DNA of 64,000 bases from Gibbula magus. Its lineage: Eukaryota > Mollusca > Gastropoda > Trochida > Trochidae. The stretch spans positions 80,679,093-80,743,092 of the forward strand of contig OW388289.1 of assembly GCA_936450465.1 (NCBI GenBank), in the 5' to 3' direction. The translations under genes were made by a program, and so were the position numbers. The notes under the pieces are model-generated. The model was given only the letters and a program-made list of their open reading frames with translations. It did no database searches and was not told where the DNA came from. Of the stretch, positions 34,669 to 47,486 are shown one piece after another; positions within the stretch are counted from its first letter, which is position 1, and each line of letters opens with the position of its first letter.

Positions 34669-37600
34669 ATGTGGACTGTTGTCTTCTTGTGCGTCTCTCT
34701 GCTGTGTGTCGTCAACGGACAGGCTCGAAATCGAAACAATCGAAACCGCAACCCAGGACCTCCCGATCGCAACCCAGGACCTCCTGGTCGCAACCCGGTC
34801 GATGTGACAACTTCGCCTATATGGGGCGGTCGTGAGTACAATGTTAACATAGTGAAACATAGAGGTGGTTCATTAACTAAAAGCCTTTTCATCCTGAATG
34901 TTTTTTCACATATCAATTATGTCTAACTATATTTTGACGGTCGAAACATATTTTCTTACGTACCTCGTGAGTCTCATGGTGTACACATGTTACATGTACG
35001 TACCCTGTTGTCGTTTAAACAGCTCCTCTTCGTGAGTATATGTGTCGCAAAACGTTCAGAAGAGTTTATTCATGAACAATTACACACATGGGGTTCGGAG
35101 TTTCTGGTTTATTATATAATATTTTCCCCCAATATTTGCTGCTTTGTTTGGACACAAATTTTACATAGCATTAAAGAGCCATCGAGAATGTTGATAGAGA
35201 TACAGGGGAATTGCCAAAAATGTATCTCGTTGAAATATATACACTTACTTTTTCGAAGATTTGTTCGGCCGAAAACAAGCGGAGCAATCGCAGTTATTAG
35301 TAAAGGTGTAAAGTCTAATATTTTCAAACGCAAAGAATTGTGGTCTACTCGCAAACTGTAAACAAACAAACGAAAGAGAAACATCTCGTATGAGTACTCA
35401 ATGAAATTGAAATATATATATGAAAAAAGGTTAAGCACCCTTACGTTTTTTCACCAGCAAAAGTTGTCTGATGAGGAAGAAACGATCTGTCAGTTAAAGT
35501 AACCATGTGGGATAACATAATTATAATCTAGCAGTAAAGAAAGACCAATTTCATTCGGATAACGTTTCGTTTGTTTTGAATATCTGCATTAATAACATTT
35601 GGTTATTTTGATCTCCAAAAACAAGTTACATTATACTGAGAAATGAAAGTGAATATCGGTTGCTGTAATGTGAGTAATTCCATTCTTTCAAATCAACTGG
35701 TCAAACTTAAGTATCGGCCTTTTATTTAAAAATCACTAGTAACATCAATATGAACCTTCAAAATCAAAATTTTGACAAAAGACAATAATATTTCAGTAAA
35801 AGCGATCTACTGACGAAATCTGATTAGTGTTAACTGTAATGACCCAAAGAAAATAGTGTAATTAACGGTTTTAACTGGAAAGAATAAAAAATGCATTCAA
35901 GAATCTAATGTTATAGCCTGTTTGCCAATAGTTGAGATAATTGTTTAAAAAAGGATGACATGTCATCAACCAGTTACTTCCATATTTTGTAGCATGTTAG
36001 CAAATATGATGTTTTTAACATCTGAAACCCAAATTTTATTCATAGTTTAGGCACAATAGTTATTTTTGTTTAAAAATCAGCATCATTACAATTTCAGTCC
36101 TAATTTCTTAAAATGTCATCTTGAGTCATTTGTTTTGGAAGAAATCTGTCACAATATCTACTTTTCTCATGTCGAGAGTGATTAATTCAGTCAAATTATT
36201 GTAATGCTCCCACAGCATAACATTTCAGTTTTGAATATTGGGGGTGCTTAACTTTTTTCCATATGTATATATAGTTTGGGCATTTATAACCATTTGATTA
36301 AACCATTTTTCATGTATTTCCTTCAGATATTGAAGTTACTGTTTTACCCAACTAGGTTCAATGTATTTTGCTTTAATTGTATAGCCAATAAGAATATATG
36401 TGTACACTGTCGGCCAAAAGAAACCAGATATCTTAGATTTCGTAAAAAACTATTATGAACAGTTTAGCAATATTTTAGCATTATGAAGTTTCTGCATATT
36501 ATATTTCAATTTCAGAAGTTGTTATGTCACAAATAATGGCGATTATTGAAATGAGACCACATAAATTGTTCACTTTTCGATCAGTGGTTAATCAGAAAAA
36601 ACATTTGAAACAGATTTGCATACAACTACGAGCAACAAATACACGCATTCGGATAAAAGTGGATATGACGCTACAGATATACGTCGTTACGGTGCACAAA
36701 TGAATTAACCGAAAATAGCGGTCTCATTGGGCGTGTTTTTCATAAATATTATTGACTCGAATCACAGTTTTTCCACGATTTCAAGAACTTTCATATTAAT
36801 TATTGGTTCAGCAAAACATGGAGACCGCCATTATTTATATTTCAGGAATTATTGCACCTTTCATTTTAAGGATAATGAAGTAGGCGTTTCTTTTGACCGA
36901 CAGTGTAGACAATAGATTATATTTCAAATTACAATTGTCTTAGGTGGCTCTTTAAAGTCTCTGTAGCACGTTTTTGGCTTATTCTTTAATTTCAAATTTA
37001 TCGTTTATTATTAAAGTATACATAATTTACAAGTTTTATTCAATAAAGTGTTATTTTAAAGGATAAAACATCACATTAATTGATCGATCCGATAAACCGT
37101 ATCCATAGAAAACGGTTATCCGTCTTGGTAGAAAATGGTGAGACATGTGAAGCAAGAATGTTTGGGAACTATTCAGTGTCAGAGGGAGGTTTTAGGTCTC
37201 ATGCGATTTTTCAAAGTTCAGACAGTAAGATGGTTGACCATTCCACCATGGTGAAATGATTAAGACTACTCCCAGTGTTTATATATCGCAACATCAGTCG
37301 GTCACTTGAACTCCCGAGAAGGGAAATGATCTATCATGGCTTAACTATTTCATATACATTCGTTCTAGAACTCTATTTATTGATAGAGGAGTATTATTCA
37401 GCCATTGTTAACACTTATCTTCCTTTTCGTGAGAGTACTTTATTTCATTAAGAATGGCGTGTTACAGTGCCTTTAGGATTAACTAGTTTTCAAACATTCT
37501 AAAGCATAACGGCTCGAGTGGCATGCACTGGTACACATATGTTATAATAGATCATTTTAGCTTCGAGAGAAGCATACAACTTATATTGATGCTGTTCTAT

Positions 37601-40600
37601 GTAAACAACATAATTTAGTGTACGCCATACCTATATGACTTATTGTGTATATTTCCTTGTCTGTTATACCAAGTTTGTGTTAATGTATGTCTGTGTCCGT
37701 CTATGGTGTCCTGACAGAGTTGTGTATAAACTCAATTAGTAAGTAACTAAACATGTGTCAAAGCTTCCTCAAACAGTTGAAAAAACATTGTACGCGTTAT
37801 CTTAGAATTGTGAAAATTAGTTTATAAGAGAAAGATTATAAATCTATTTGGTCATCGTTTAAAGAAAGTTACGCTGATATCATCCAAAACATAACGGATT
37901 TCATTGTTTATAAATGTTCATGCACTATCAAACTAGACAAAAACGTTTTGGCTCACTTTATTACCTTTTTGGCCATTTTTACTTTCATTTTTCTATGATC
38001 CGAAATATGACAATTGATCCCACCCATGAAAATATGGCGATAGCATAATCATCAGTAATTCTCAAGTCTGTTATTTTAACACACAAGACTTAACTTATGG
38101 GATGTTAAATCACAACAAACCAAGGTTCTCTGAGCACATAACTGTTTATGATATTCATAATTTTTTTAAACTTTTAATCGTTTTAGAGCCCTTGTATTAC
38201 TATCGGTGGCGACTTGAGTAACAAATTAACTTTCATTCTGATGCTTACGACTGACGTCTTCAAAGAAATGATGTTTAAATTTGAAAGTGGCATGGCAAGA
38301 CTGTCTGTCCTTTAACCTGCCGAGAAGACAATTCTTGTATGGAAATGATTTCGATATTGAAAGTACCCAAGAACAGCAATGTTAAAGTAAGACCTACAAC
38401 ATGAAGGGTACTTTACACTAGGCGCTACACTCAAAACGTTTTCATCATTATTTCAACCATATCCCTGTGACCTTCAGACGTGATGAGTGTGCTACTTTCG
38501 TCCAATCATATGATTGTATTGTGGTCACGTGGAGTACAATTATATCACGATAGGTGTACACTTGTCTGGTTGCGTTCGGATATCATGCTCATAGAACTGG
38601 TTCACAGACTTTTAATAAAAAAAAACAACAAACAATGCCAACTGATTTTTGTAGAAAATACACAATAAAACACTGAATAAAAATTGAATTGCGGTGTTTC
38701 CTTTTCGAAAGGATATTGTCGCTTCAGCCGATGAGGGTCTTCCATGTTCAGGACCTTGATATTCCTAAAAGAAGATTTTTAGCTGTAACTAAAGCAAGTG
38801 ATGTGAAGTCAACAGAGATTTTTTAAAGTGTATTTCATAAGTGAAATGGTGGCATGCATCAAACCATGTTGCCAGTGTTTGAAAATATAATAGATTATTT
38901 TATTTTCGGTCTTTCCCCACGATATCAAAAAATAATATTCATGCAGAAGTTATAAAGAATGGGGGGGAAATTGACATAAAATTATTTACCTTTTTTGAGT
39001 TTTTGTTAGAGGATGGAGGCTGCAGGGTCGGTTCGCTGAAACCTTGTAATGTAACACAGCGTCCGAGCGATATCCGGTACGACGTTACATACTAAATCCT
39101 TTCCCAGACCATTTAGAACGATTTCGTTGCAGCAGTAACCATAAATAATGTATATGCAATAGACGTGATGCTCATTAGCATATGCAACAATAGATATTAC
39201 AACTCTTAAATTAGTAAATACAGCTCAATTGTCACTTAACATGATTGAAAACTATTTGAATTACAAAAACAATTACAGTTGAATAAACCAACTGAATAAA
39301 AATTAGTATTGACTTTTTAAAATAAACTTTTTAAAAGTACGGAGTAAAAAACTAAAGTAACCTTTCCTGAATGAATGGTGTACTTGTCGTTCTTCTGTCC
39401 ATAACGAAGCCATTATGTGAACTGATTCATTTTAAAAACCACTTAAGTCTTTAATATAGGCAATGAAATGTATTCTAGTGCTCAATATTTATGAACAAAA
39501 ACGTGCTTATCGTGCATGCTCATGATTCAAGTACGACGCTTATGCTTTAGCACGACGTTTTATGTAAAATGTACGCCTCATGCACCTCGGACAAATTAGG
39601 AAACTCAGTGCCCACAGTGCCGAAGATGACGTCAATGTCCCTAAAATTTGCATATGGAAATGAGAAATGTCATTGTTTTGCTTGTTGTGTTCGAGAGAAT
39701 GTTTCCCCCAAAAAGGTTGACAATTCATTTGAAATATATAATAATTCCTTTTAAGACAACACAACTCAAGCATTTGTACGTCTCGCCCAATCCTCTCAAA
39801 ACCGTACATTTATATCCCGATAATGTACTGCTACTCGTCCTCTATCTATTACATATTTTTGTTATTAAAACGCTGTTTAATAGTAATTGCACGTAATGCC
39901 TACAAACAGAATGACGGATACTCCGAGTGAAGTTCATCTTTAACTCTTCACGCACCTTGTTCTTCAGCGGACGACCCGAGACGTCATCGTCTTTGTGACG
40001 GGTTCGATGGGACGGGGTACCCCGATGAAAAGCTGAGGGGTTGTCGAACCTACCTTGAATGTGACAACGGAATCCTGAGAGTACGCAGTTGCGCCGGCGG
40101 GACTGTAAACTTCAACAGAGATCAACTACGGTGTGAAGAGGAAGTTGACCAATTCGTCTGTGATGACACCGGCGCAACCACTCTGGAGCAGTTGGAACTT
40201 GGTAAGAGCAGTGTAGGAGACTTAAAACAAAATCTATAGGGCAGCAGGGCTGGTAACTTGGAAAACTTACCAGCCCTGGTTAAAGTTGCCAGTCCGTCTT
40301 TAGTTCATTTCTGCCCATAAGCAGTACAAAAACTAACTAAGCATATTTGATTTAATATCTAAAATCATTAATATTCCTTATTTCATTCTTCTGTTGATTT
40401 AGCAATATTCACACATTTTAACAAAGTTTACAAACTCATAGAAATCGAAATCATTTACCGAAATTTATCGAAATGTACCGCAATGTATATAACATGTACA
40501 TGTAATGCAAAATCAACAACTTAACGAAAGATCATAATTTCAAACTTTTTCACTTAACCTCTTTTAGATTGGTTTTTTAGTTCATCTGGGCATGGCGTCT

Positions 40601-42955
40601 GGCGTCACGTTTTCGATTTCTTCTCCAGAATTAGTAACACTAGAAAGCTGAAATTGTATGTGTAGATTCATTAGCCAATGGGGAATCTAAATTGTAGATT
40701 TGATGGCCCTCCGACACCAATTGTGGGTCACAGGGTCATGACCGAAAAACCTATGTTCATCTTCTTCTCCAGTACAAAAAGCTCTTGAAAGCTGAAATGT
40801 TGTGTGCAGACTCTATGGCCAATGATGATTCTAAATTGTAATTTAGGTGGCTCACTGACCCCAAATATGGGTCACAGGGGTCATGACCTAAAATCTATTT
40901 CCATCTTCTCCTCCAGTGCGAAAAGTCCTAGAAAACCTAGCGAATGGGGAATCTAAATTTCGAATTTGGTTTTGGTGACCCTGTGCCCCTATATATGGGT
41001 CACGGGGGCCACGTGTTAAATACCTATTCATTTTGAAACTTATTTAGTTTGTTTAAAGTCTGATAGCCTATTGAGCTACAGAGCCAATAGCTCTTTTTTA
41101 AATATTTACCTGTCACATTATGAATATTGATGCAAGTATTAAACTTCTATGCAGTGACGTTTATGTTAAATGAGCCATTTAAAAGTCCAACTCAATTCAT
41201 TACGTCATTGTTCATTATAAACTAGACAATTATAACTGTATGTCATGCATTAAAATCATGTCATGACTTATTATTGTGATATAATAATTAACATTTACAA
41301 ACTATATATCTAACTAAGGACTAACGGAGCAAATGTTTCCATTTTCAATGGTTGACCTCTGTTCCATCTTCCTCCCATGATCAAGTACATTTGTCGAAAC
41401 TCCGATAGACCTTCTAGGCCCATCTTCCGCACGCATCGGGTCATACATGTATATGCACTTTTAGAAAATGCATACTGACCCTTGCAGCACAATTAACTCA
41501 GGGCAGTTGTTTACACAGGAACTCGATATCGTAATTTAAACTACATCCTACATCAAATAGAATAGCACAGAAGCAGTAATATTGCCGATCTAAGGGTCCA
41601 CTCAACATTAGGTCAAAAGTTAGACTAAGAATTGGTGACATTCACAAGTAAACGCGCATACGTATCAATTATATATTTCTCCGCAAAACCTTATGATTTC
41701 CAGCATATGTCACCCCTATCTTACGGGTGATATATGGTGGAAACGAACCGAGTTTTGTGGAGCAATATATATTGGATACTAGGTTTAAGTGTGTTCATTA
41801 AAGGTGCATCCATTGTGTTTCATAAAATTTTATTAGGCTTAAATGCGTTCCGACTCACCTTATGTGTTGTGTATAGTGCAAATAAAGTGCTTGCATATTC
41901 ATCCTCAATCGCCAAATATAGCATAATTACTAGTTTCCAATTAAAATAGAGTAACGTCATTATGCGTGTGCAGAAACCGTAACTGCACGTCCCATTTACA
42001 TGACATGTAGTTATATGACCTATTAAACATGATCAACCCAATTTTATCATTGTTGTAAATAAGATTCCGAAATTACGTTTAACTCATTGCCGCGCGTCAA
42101 TCGCGATGCATTGTCCGATTTTCGATCAGAAATCACTACTTTTACCTTCATATCTTCAATATACTAAGTCGACTATCATGAAAATGGTGGTTTTCGGTAA
42201 CAGTCGGTACTTCTCGATAAAGTAACACCATTTATAACGTTTGGAATATGTGACCCCCAACAACACAATGGATGTACCTTTAAGGTAGAGTAAAGGAAGG
42301 CCGGACAGACAGGGCATCGTAAACTATTGCGGTGCTTAAGATGCATCCATTGTGTTTCATAAAATTTCATTTGGCTTTAATGTGTTCCAAAACACCATAT
42401 GTGCTGATTACTGTACACATAATTTCACTCAACTTATATATTCATCACCAATCGTCAACTATATCATAATAACTGATCAGAAATCAACACTTCTCCCTTT
42501 CACGAGTCACTGAGTCAACTATCATAAAAAATGGTAATTTTCGGCATCACTCAGTCCTTCTCGATAAAACATCACCTTTTATAACGTTAGGCATATGTGA
42601 CCCCAAACAACACAATGGATGTATCTTTAAAGAGTTTTTTGTTCGTACTATATTTACCGATTTAATTGCAGAATTTAAGTAATAGGATAGGCAGAACAAG
42701 TTAGACCTTACTTGATGATGTTGCTTACTGCATCCTCAGACCAAGGAACATTTGTATTTTGCAGGTTGCCCCTTTGGGGAACCATCCGACTGTACCCTGT
42801 TCTGGGAGTGTGGGGCCGGTGGTATACCTGAGCAGAAGCGTTGTAATAACGGAACCATGTTCTCTGAAAGGTTTATGCAGTGTATACATCAGAATTACAC
42901 AATAGCAGGCATTCAGGGCTGCGACACAAGAAGCTTTATACCCGAGAATAAGTAG
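34669..42955 (+). CDS. Secreted protein with two chitin-binding (CBM14-like) domains, gene 3
   Basis: Predicted exons 34669-34831, 39968-40201 and 42765-42955 give 195 residues. Junctions are phase 1 with GT-AG ends. Exon 1 codes a signal peptide (MWTVVFLCVSLLCVVNGQ) and, unlike its paralogues, a 36-residue Arg/Asn/Pro-rich linker with repeats of RNPGPP. Exon 2 codes a CBM14 domain, C-x15-C-x5-C-x9-C-x13-C-x8-C, ending LEQLEL, which resembles the LQQL end of gene 1 domain 1. Exon 3 codes the second domain, C-x7-C-x5-C-x10-C-x12-C-x12-C, with NGTMFS as in gene 1. Introns carry several transposable elements. Role inferred as an extracellular chitin-binding protein; no transcript evidence available. 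Confidence 0.85.
35419..36263 (+). mobile_element. DNA element with GGTTAAGCACCC ends, copy 2
   Basis: The left end ATGAAAAAAGGTTAAGCACC and right end GGGTGCTTAACTTTTTTCCA are inverted copies. The body matches 25499-26300. No coding frame of note. It lies in intron 1 of gene 3. Confidence 0.8.
36403..36907. mobile_element. Tc1/mariner-like MITE
   Basis: Ends TACACTGTCGGCCAAAAGAA and its inverted copy (TTCTTTTGACCGACAGTGTA), with TA at both tips. About 500 bp, non-coding. Confidence 0.85.
36910..39960. other. Remainder of intron 1 of gene 3
   Basis: AT-rich, with no supported exon or repeat structure on either strand. Confidence 0.4.
40560..41015 (+). repeat. ~143-bp tandem repeat, three diverged copies
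   Basis: Blocks beginning CTTCTTCTCCAG recur at about 40618, 40761 and 40903. Each is followed by GAAAGCTGAAAT, GAATCTAAATTGTA and GGGTCACAGGGTCATGACC. Located in intron 2 of gene 3. Confidence 0.8.
41411..41487. mobile_element. Single end of the foldback family found at 43200-43715
   Basis: Shares CTTCCGCACGCATCGG, ATGCACTTTTAGAAAATGCA and TACTGACCCTTGC with the arms of the element at 43200-43715. No partner arm was found nearby. Confidence 0.7.
41802..42279. mobile_element. TTAA-flanked MITE, copy 1
   Basis: TTAA at 41798-41801 and 42280-42283 flanks inverted ends AGGTGCATCCATTGTGTT and AACACAATGGATGTACCT. The TTAA duplication suggests a piggyBac-type transposase acting in trans. Non-coding. 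Confidence 0.8.
42340..42626. mobile_element. TTAA-flanked MITE, copy 2
   Basis: The same family as 41802-42279, with TTAA at 42336-42339 and 42627-42630, shortened internally. It starts 57 bases after copy 1 and ends about 140 bases before exon 3 of gene 3. Confidence 0.8.
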
Positions 42956-43039
42956 TCATGAGTCTTGTCAAACCTTTGTACTGTAGTGCGAAAACACTAA
43001 ACATTTGTATAAGGATGTATGGCTCGTGTTTTCGAAGGA

Positions 43040-43045
43040 ATTAAA
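43040..43045 (+). terminator. Polyadenylation signal of gene 3
   Basis: ATTAAA 85 bases after the stop codon, a common variant signal. Confidence 0.45.
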
Positions 43046-43199
43046 GAGTATGCTTCTAATAGTACTTTTGTTTTTTATCATTGATTGTAAATTCGTTTAT
43101 GGATGGTCAACAACAGTCTGGTAGGCCTAAGGGCATGCGGACCCAGAATCTATATTTTCCTCGCGCTATGAAAGTCACTAAGTATGTTACAGCATCCTT

Positions 43200-43715
43200 T
43201 TCTACATCTTTCGCACGCATCGGGCCAGTTATGCACTTATAGAAAGTGCATACTGACCCTTGCGACAACTCGAAGGGATTTCTGAGAAGGGTCAGCGCCA
43301 CCTATCGCCCAAAGAGAGTTACGTCCCCTCTATTGACCAATAATCAAATTGGTCGTTACCAACCCAATCTATCCAAAAGTTTGAAAAGCACAGACAGCTT
43401 TAAAAATTGCTTATAATATTTTGGGATTTTTCATTGCGGTGGTTTGTTTCTTTTACCCTCACGTTGTGATTTAGTTTTATCACTAATTAATCGAGCGTAA
43501 TCAGCGTAGTACGGATATTAATTCAAATTAAAAGAAGAAACGTTCAACCAACGTGTCTGTGTGTGATTGGTAAACGCGCATTTGATTGGTCTACACCATA
43601 GCTCAAGAAATCGTGTTACTTCCTATCTCAGAAATCCCTTCGAGTTGTCGCAAGGGTCAGTATGCATTTTCTAAAAGTGCATACATGTATATGGCTCGAT
43701 GCGTGCGGAAGGTGC
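43200..43715. mobile_element. Foldback element with ~85-bp arms
   Basis: Arms 43204-43285 and 43627-43712 are inverted copies containing CGCACGCATCGGGCCA, GTGCATACTGACCCTTGCG and CAACTCGAAGGGATTTCTGA. Confidence 0.85.
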
Positions 43716-43937
43716 CATTTCTAATAATGAATAGTGTTTAGTGTTCGTTTTTTAAATATTGTTTTTTTCTCAAAATTTTCATTTATTATGCGAGTTTATG
43801 CAATATATTGTTACGTTAGAGGGTAAAACATCTCATTACACACACCCCGATTAGATGTATCCATAGACGAACGGTTATCCGATAGCAACATACGCAGACA
43901 CATGTAAAAAGAGTACAGATAAAGAACTAAAACTTAA

Positions 43938-44455
43938 ATTGTGTCGTACATGCATTCTCTTTCCACACTACTCTACTCTATCCCAACAAATTTCCGATAC
44001 TAACCTCTGTTCTTTTCGCTTGAAATCGAGAGCAGAAGCAAACTCCCCGAGCGGGGGAAAGCGGAACCTCATACTCTATCACTGTTTCTTAACCAATTAA
44101 AACTCATCTTTCAGCGGCCCAAGTCGACAGAGTGACTTCAAAGATCTAGGCAGTTTACACTTAAGGGTCTCGCTCATTAGCAAATGTCCTTCGAATATGT
44201 CTGATGTAAATAGCACAAATGAAGTATGTTTGGTATTTGTCTCTGATTTGGTCATAAGCATGTTTATGATCAATAGTTTTCACAAATTCAAATCGCTTAT
44301 TTCGAGGAAATCACATTAAACGAGAAAACGTTTATCTCACGTTTATTTTATCATTTTTTTAGTCCTCGATTTCAAGCGAAAAACAATAGAGGTCAGGATC
44401 GGAAATCTGAAGAGAGTAACCTATGTGGGAAGAGAATGTCGTACATGATGCATGC
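43938..44455. mobile_element. Foldback element with ~90-bp arms
   Basis: Arms about 43940-44035 and 44360-44450 are inverted and share ATTTCCGATxCTxACCTCT, TTTTCGCTTGAAATCGAG and CATTCTCTTxCCACA. Confidence 0.75.
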
Positions 44456-44459
44456 CCAA

Positions 44460-45580
44460 AAATTAGTTACTTTTACGATGAGCCGGTATTATTTCTGTGT
44501 TTTCCTGTTGTCATTTCCATTAGGGAAGAAGTAACATTCCATTCCTTGAAAACGATCTTTGAAAGTGTGTTTACTCTACAGTGATAAGTGGATAAGGGCG
44601 GCATTAGACAATGCATCACTACGAATACTTCAGTTACCGATACGTACAAAGGTAATAGTTCAGACTTTTGACAATATCGCTGACAGTCCGAGGCTTACTA
44701 TTAGTTTGATTCTGTGGTCTCATTGGGTGCTTAATTTAAAGGTTATTTTATGGCAGCTTCCCTGATGACTGAATGTAATAAGTGGTCCTGGCTAAATTAT
44801 TGCTTGGGGGCGCACACGCCCCAAAGTTATAATCGGTTGATTTTCGACGCTATATTAAAGTTGGAATTTTATGAACAACTTGCAGCCAATGACATATGTT
44901 GTCTTTGTATCTTTACAATTCTAATGACCAATGAACTGAGCTGTAGCGATTTATGACCCACGTGACACTCTGGGTAATCCGAACTAATTGGCACAAACAA
45001 ATGTGGAATTTGATTGTTCTGTATTTATCATTTCAACATAATTCTCCTTATTTTGCCATTAGAAACTTGCTTGCCTTAATTTGAAACAATATTACGCAAA
45101 AGGAGCGCTTTTGTACTAATTCAGTATATGATTTTGCATTCCAGAATCGGAAACCACAACCCATTTTCATAATAATTTACCTACTTCCCGAGTTGTTTCC
45201 TAGAATTTTTACGGGGCATGTTCAATAACATAAACGCTGAGCGCGCATGTTATGTCCCGTCTGGATTCTTACTGTGCGTACCAAGCTGCTTGGTTTTCAG
45301 GTTTTCAAGTTATACAAGTAATCATTCATGGGTTTATTGTAATGGTAGGCCTTATTATGAAACAGTACTGACAGTCTCCAACTAGACTAGCAAACACCCA
45401 GGCACGACTCTCATGCATTGTCCAACCGCCTGTACATGGAGCACTAATATTCACCAAAAATCACCACCTCATTCACTATATCTACTCAGTTGCCCGACAA
45501 GCTTGCCTTTTTAAAGGCTTTTCTTGTTTAAACACTTGTTTGGTTGAGAAAAAGGCTGCGGGCTATTGGGCCTTTGATTT
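44460..45580. other. Intergenic region without recognisable feature
   Basis: Only short chance ORFs; no domain, splice context or tandem structure recognised. Confidence 0.35.
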
Positions 45581-45585
45581 GCAAC

Positions 45586-45735
45586 GAAGTAGCATAAGTA
45601 AAGGATACACTCTCTCTTGATTTTGGTTGAAAATGTAAACATGAGGCTAGCTCGCGGGTTTTCCTTCGCCCTCGTGTTAACATTGTCAATCAAAACCAAG
45701 GGAAAGTGTATCTGCCATATAAAGCAAAGTAGAAA
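45586..45735. repeat. Small foldback
   Basis: Arms of about 55 bp share GGATACACT-TC and TTGATTTTGGTTGA-AATGT in inverted orientation. Confidence 0.6.
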
Positions 45736-45916
45736 AAAAAGACAAATTTATCAAAATGGGTTATAAATCATGTAATATATTTCCAATGAAATGACAAAGC
45801 CACGCTGATGAAACGTGAAAAGGGAACGCAGAGGGGGTTTGTCCGACTTTCGCGTAAAGCTTGTGCATCTCACGCACTACAAAGAAAATGTCTCCCTTAT
45901 ACTAGTGTTATATGTA

Positions 45917-46029
45917 ATGGATCAAAACCGTGTCAGAGGCTATGTTTGTGGAATATAGGCCCGCCCCCCTTTCCCGACGCCAAGGGCATACTCCACAAAC
46001 AAAGCCGAGGACCAGGTTTTGATCTTACT
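45917..46029. repeat. Small foldback
   Basis: Arms of about 45 bp (GATCAAAACC...GGCT-TGTTTGTGGA-TAT, inverted at 45980-46026) surround a GC-rich loop. Confidence 0.65.
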
Positions 46030-46249
46030 TATGAACCGACAGAAATTATGATTTAGATATAATTTCAATATTTTGTCTTCACGTGGCTTCATTGGTATAT
46101 ACTGCTGGGAGTTCAACTGCTATGAAGAGAGCACACCCGCGCCCTGCACTTGCTTTGCGCTCGCTACTCACGCCGTGCACGTGAGCTGCATGCCTCGTGG
46201 AGTTCACATGATTGTCACTGTGGAAAATACATCATTGTTCTCGTGGGCC

Positions 46250-46322
46250 TTTATAGCCGAGTTGTCAAAGGAGCCAGTTTAGTAAGCGGGTGGTGCAGGG
46301 TTCGAAACCAGGCATTCAAAAC
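46250..46322 (+). mobile_element. tRNA-derived SINE head
   Basis: TATAGCCGAGTTGTCAAAGG looks like a tRNA A-box region and GGGTTCGAAACC is a good B box about 50 bases later. Confidence 0.5.
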
Positions 46323-46884
46323 TTATGTTTGTGATTTGTGATTTGTCAAAATGTGATATTTTGTGATGGTATTTATTCGAAGAAGGACTTTGAATCAAAG
46401 TATTTCAAAACGTGTACAATTCCCAATCAAAATAAATTTCCGATAGATTCTAGAGTAAGCTCCGGGCATTCCTAGAGAAAGCCCTGCGCATTCTTCAAGA
46501 AAGCCCTGGGCATTCTTGGAGAACGCCCGGCAAACTGACAATAGAGGTTTACCCGGTAAAAGTAGAACCTAATAGAACAATAGAGTGACGTCACTAGAGG
46601 TTTATAATGAGGTATATAAATATAATATTGCCACCTACTTCCTGGACCTGTGGTTTAAGGTACGAAGGTTCGAATGCCATCATGTCAAATGTGGAATTTT
46701 CGATTGGTTCTGGTAAGATAATTAAAACTTCACGTCGTTCAAGTTTTCTTTCAGGGCCAAGTATTGAGTATCCAAAATAATGTCGCAGGTGTATTCTGTA
46801 AAATGTCCCAGTAGTCGGGTCAATAAGGAGAAAAAAAACCTCAACCCCAAACAATTTGCTACAAAAGGTTTCTCAACTGATTCT

Positions 46885-47400
46885 GGTAAGGTTTAGTGTA
46901 TGTTAGAACATACTAAAAGTTTACCAAAGTTGGACCCCCGGAAAAGTGTATTTTTCAAGATGGCGTCCAAGATGGCCGCCAAAACATCTTAATGATCATA
47001 ACTCTGTAAGCATAACTCGTATGTGATGATGTGATGGTGTACCCCTAGGTTTTTGGGGGAAACGAACACATTAAGATTATAAAAAATGGTGTTTGTCTAT
47101 AATACAACACAGAAATCCAATATGGCGTCCAAAATGGCTGCCGACACCTCCAAATGTCCGGAAGTCCATTACTATTCACTCAAATTTGATGTTCTAGATC
47201 TCTATTTCTAAGTTTTGGGGACAAGGAACACATTAGGACCATTGCAAATAAAATTAGACCATTTTATTATAAGTAAATCTAACTTTGTCCAATGATGTTT
47301 CTAATGGTCATAATGTGTTCCTTGCCCTCAAGAACGTTGAAATAGACATCTAGATCATAAAATTTGAGTGAATAGTAATGGACTTGTGGTCATTTTGACA
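46885..47400. repeat. Inverted repeat with ~90-bp arms and ATGGCGTCCAA motifs
   Basis: Arms 47160-47246 and 47303-47395 are inverted (AGTCCATTACTATTCACTCA and CAAGGAACACATTA shared). Upstream, two copies of a block with ATGGCGTCCAA-ATGGC-GCC lie near 46962 and 47123. Confidence 0.7.
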
Positions 47401-47486
47401 CGTCAGCGGTCTTGCGAGACATCTTACTTCCGGGGACTAACCATAAACTAGTTCCTGCCTCTGCGCATCGACGACCAGCAAAAACG

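Noticed and set aside
34987..35438. Frames of 124 and 108 codons on opposite strands
   Set aside because: Intronic in gene 3, no domain, no splice support, partly inside the element at 35419.
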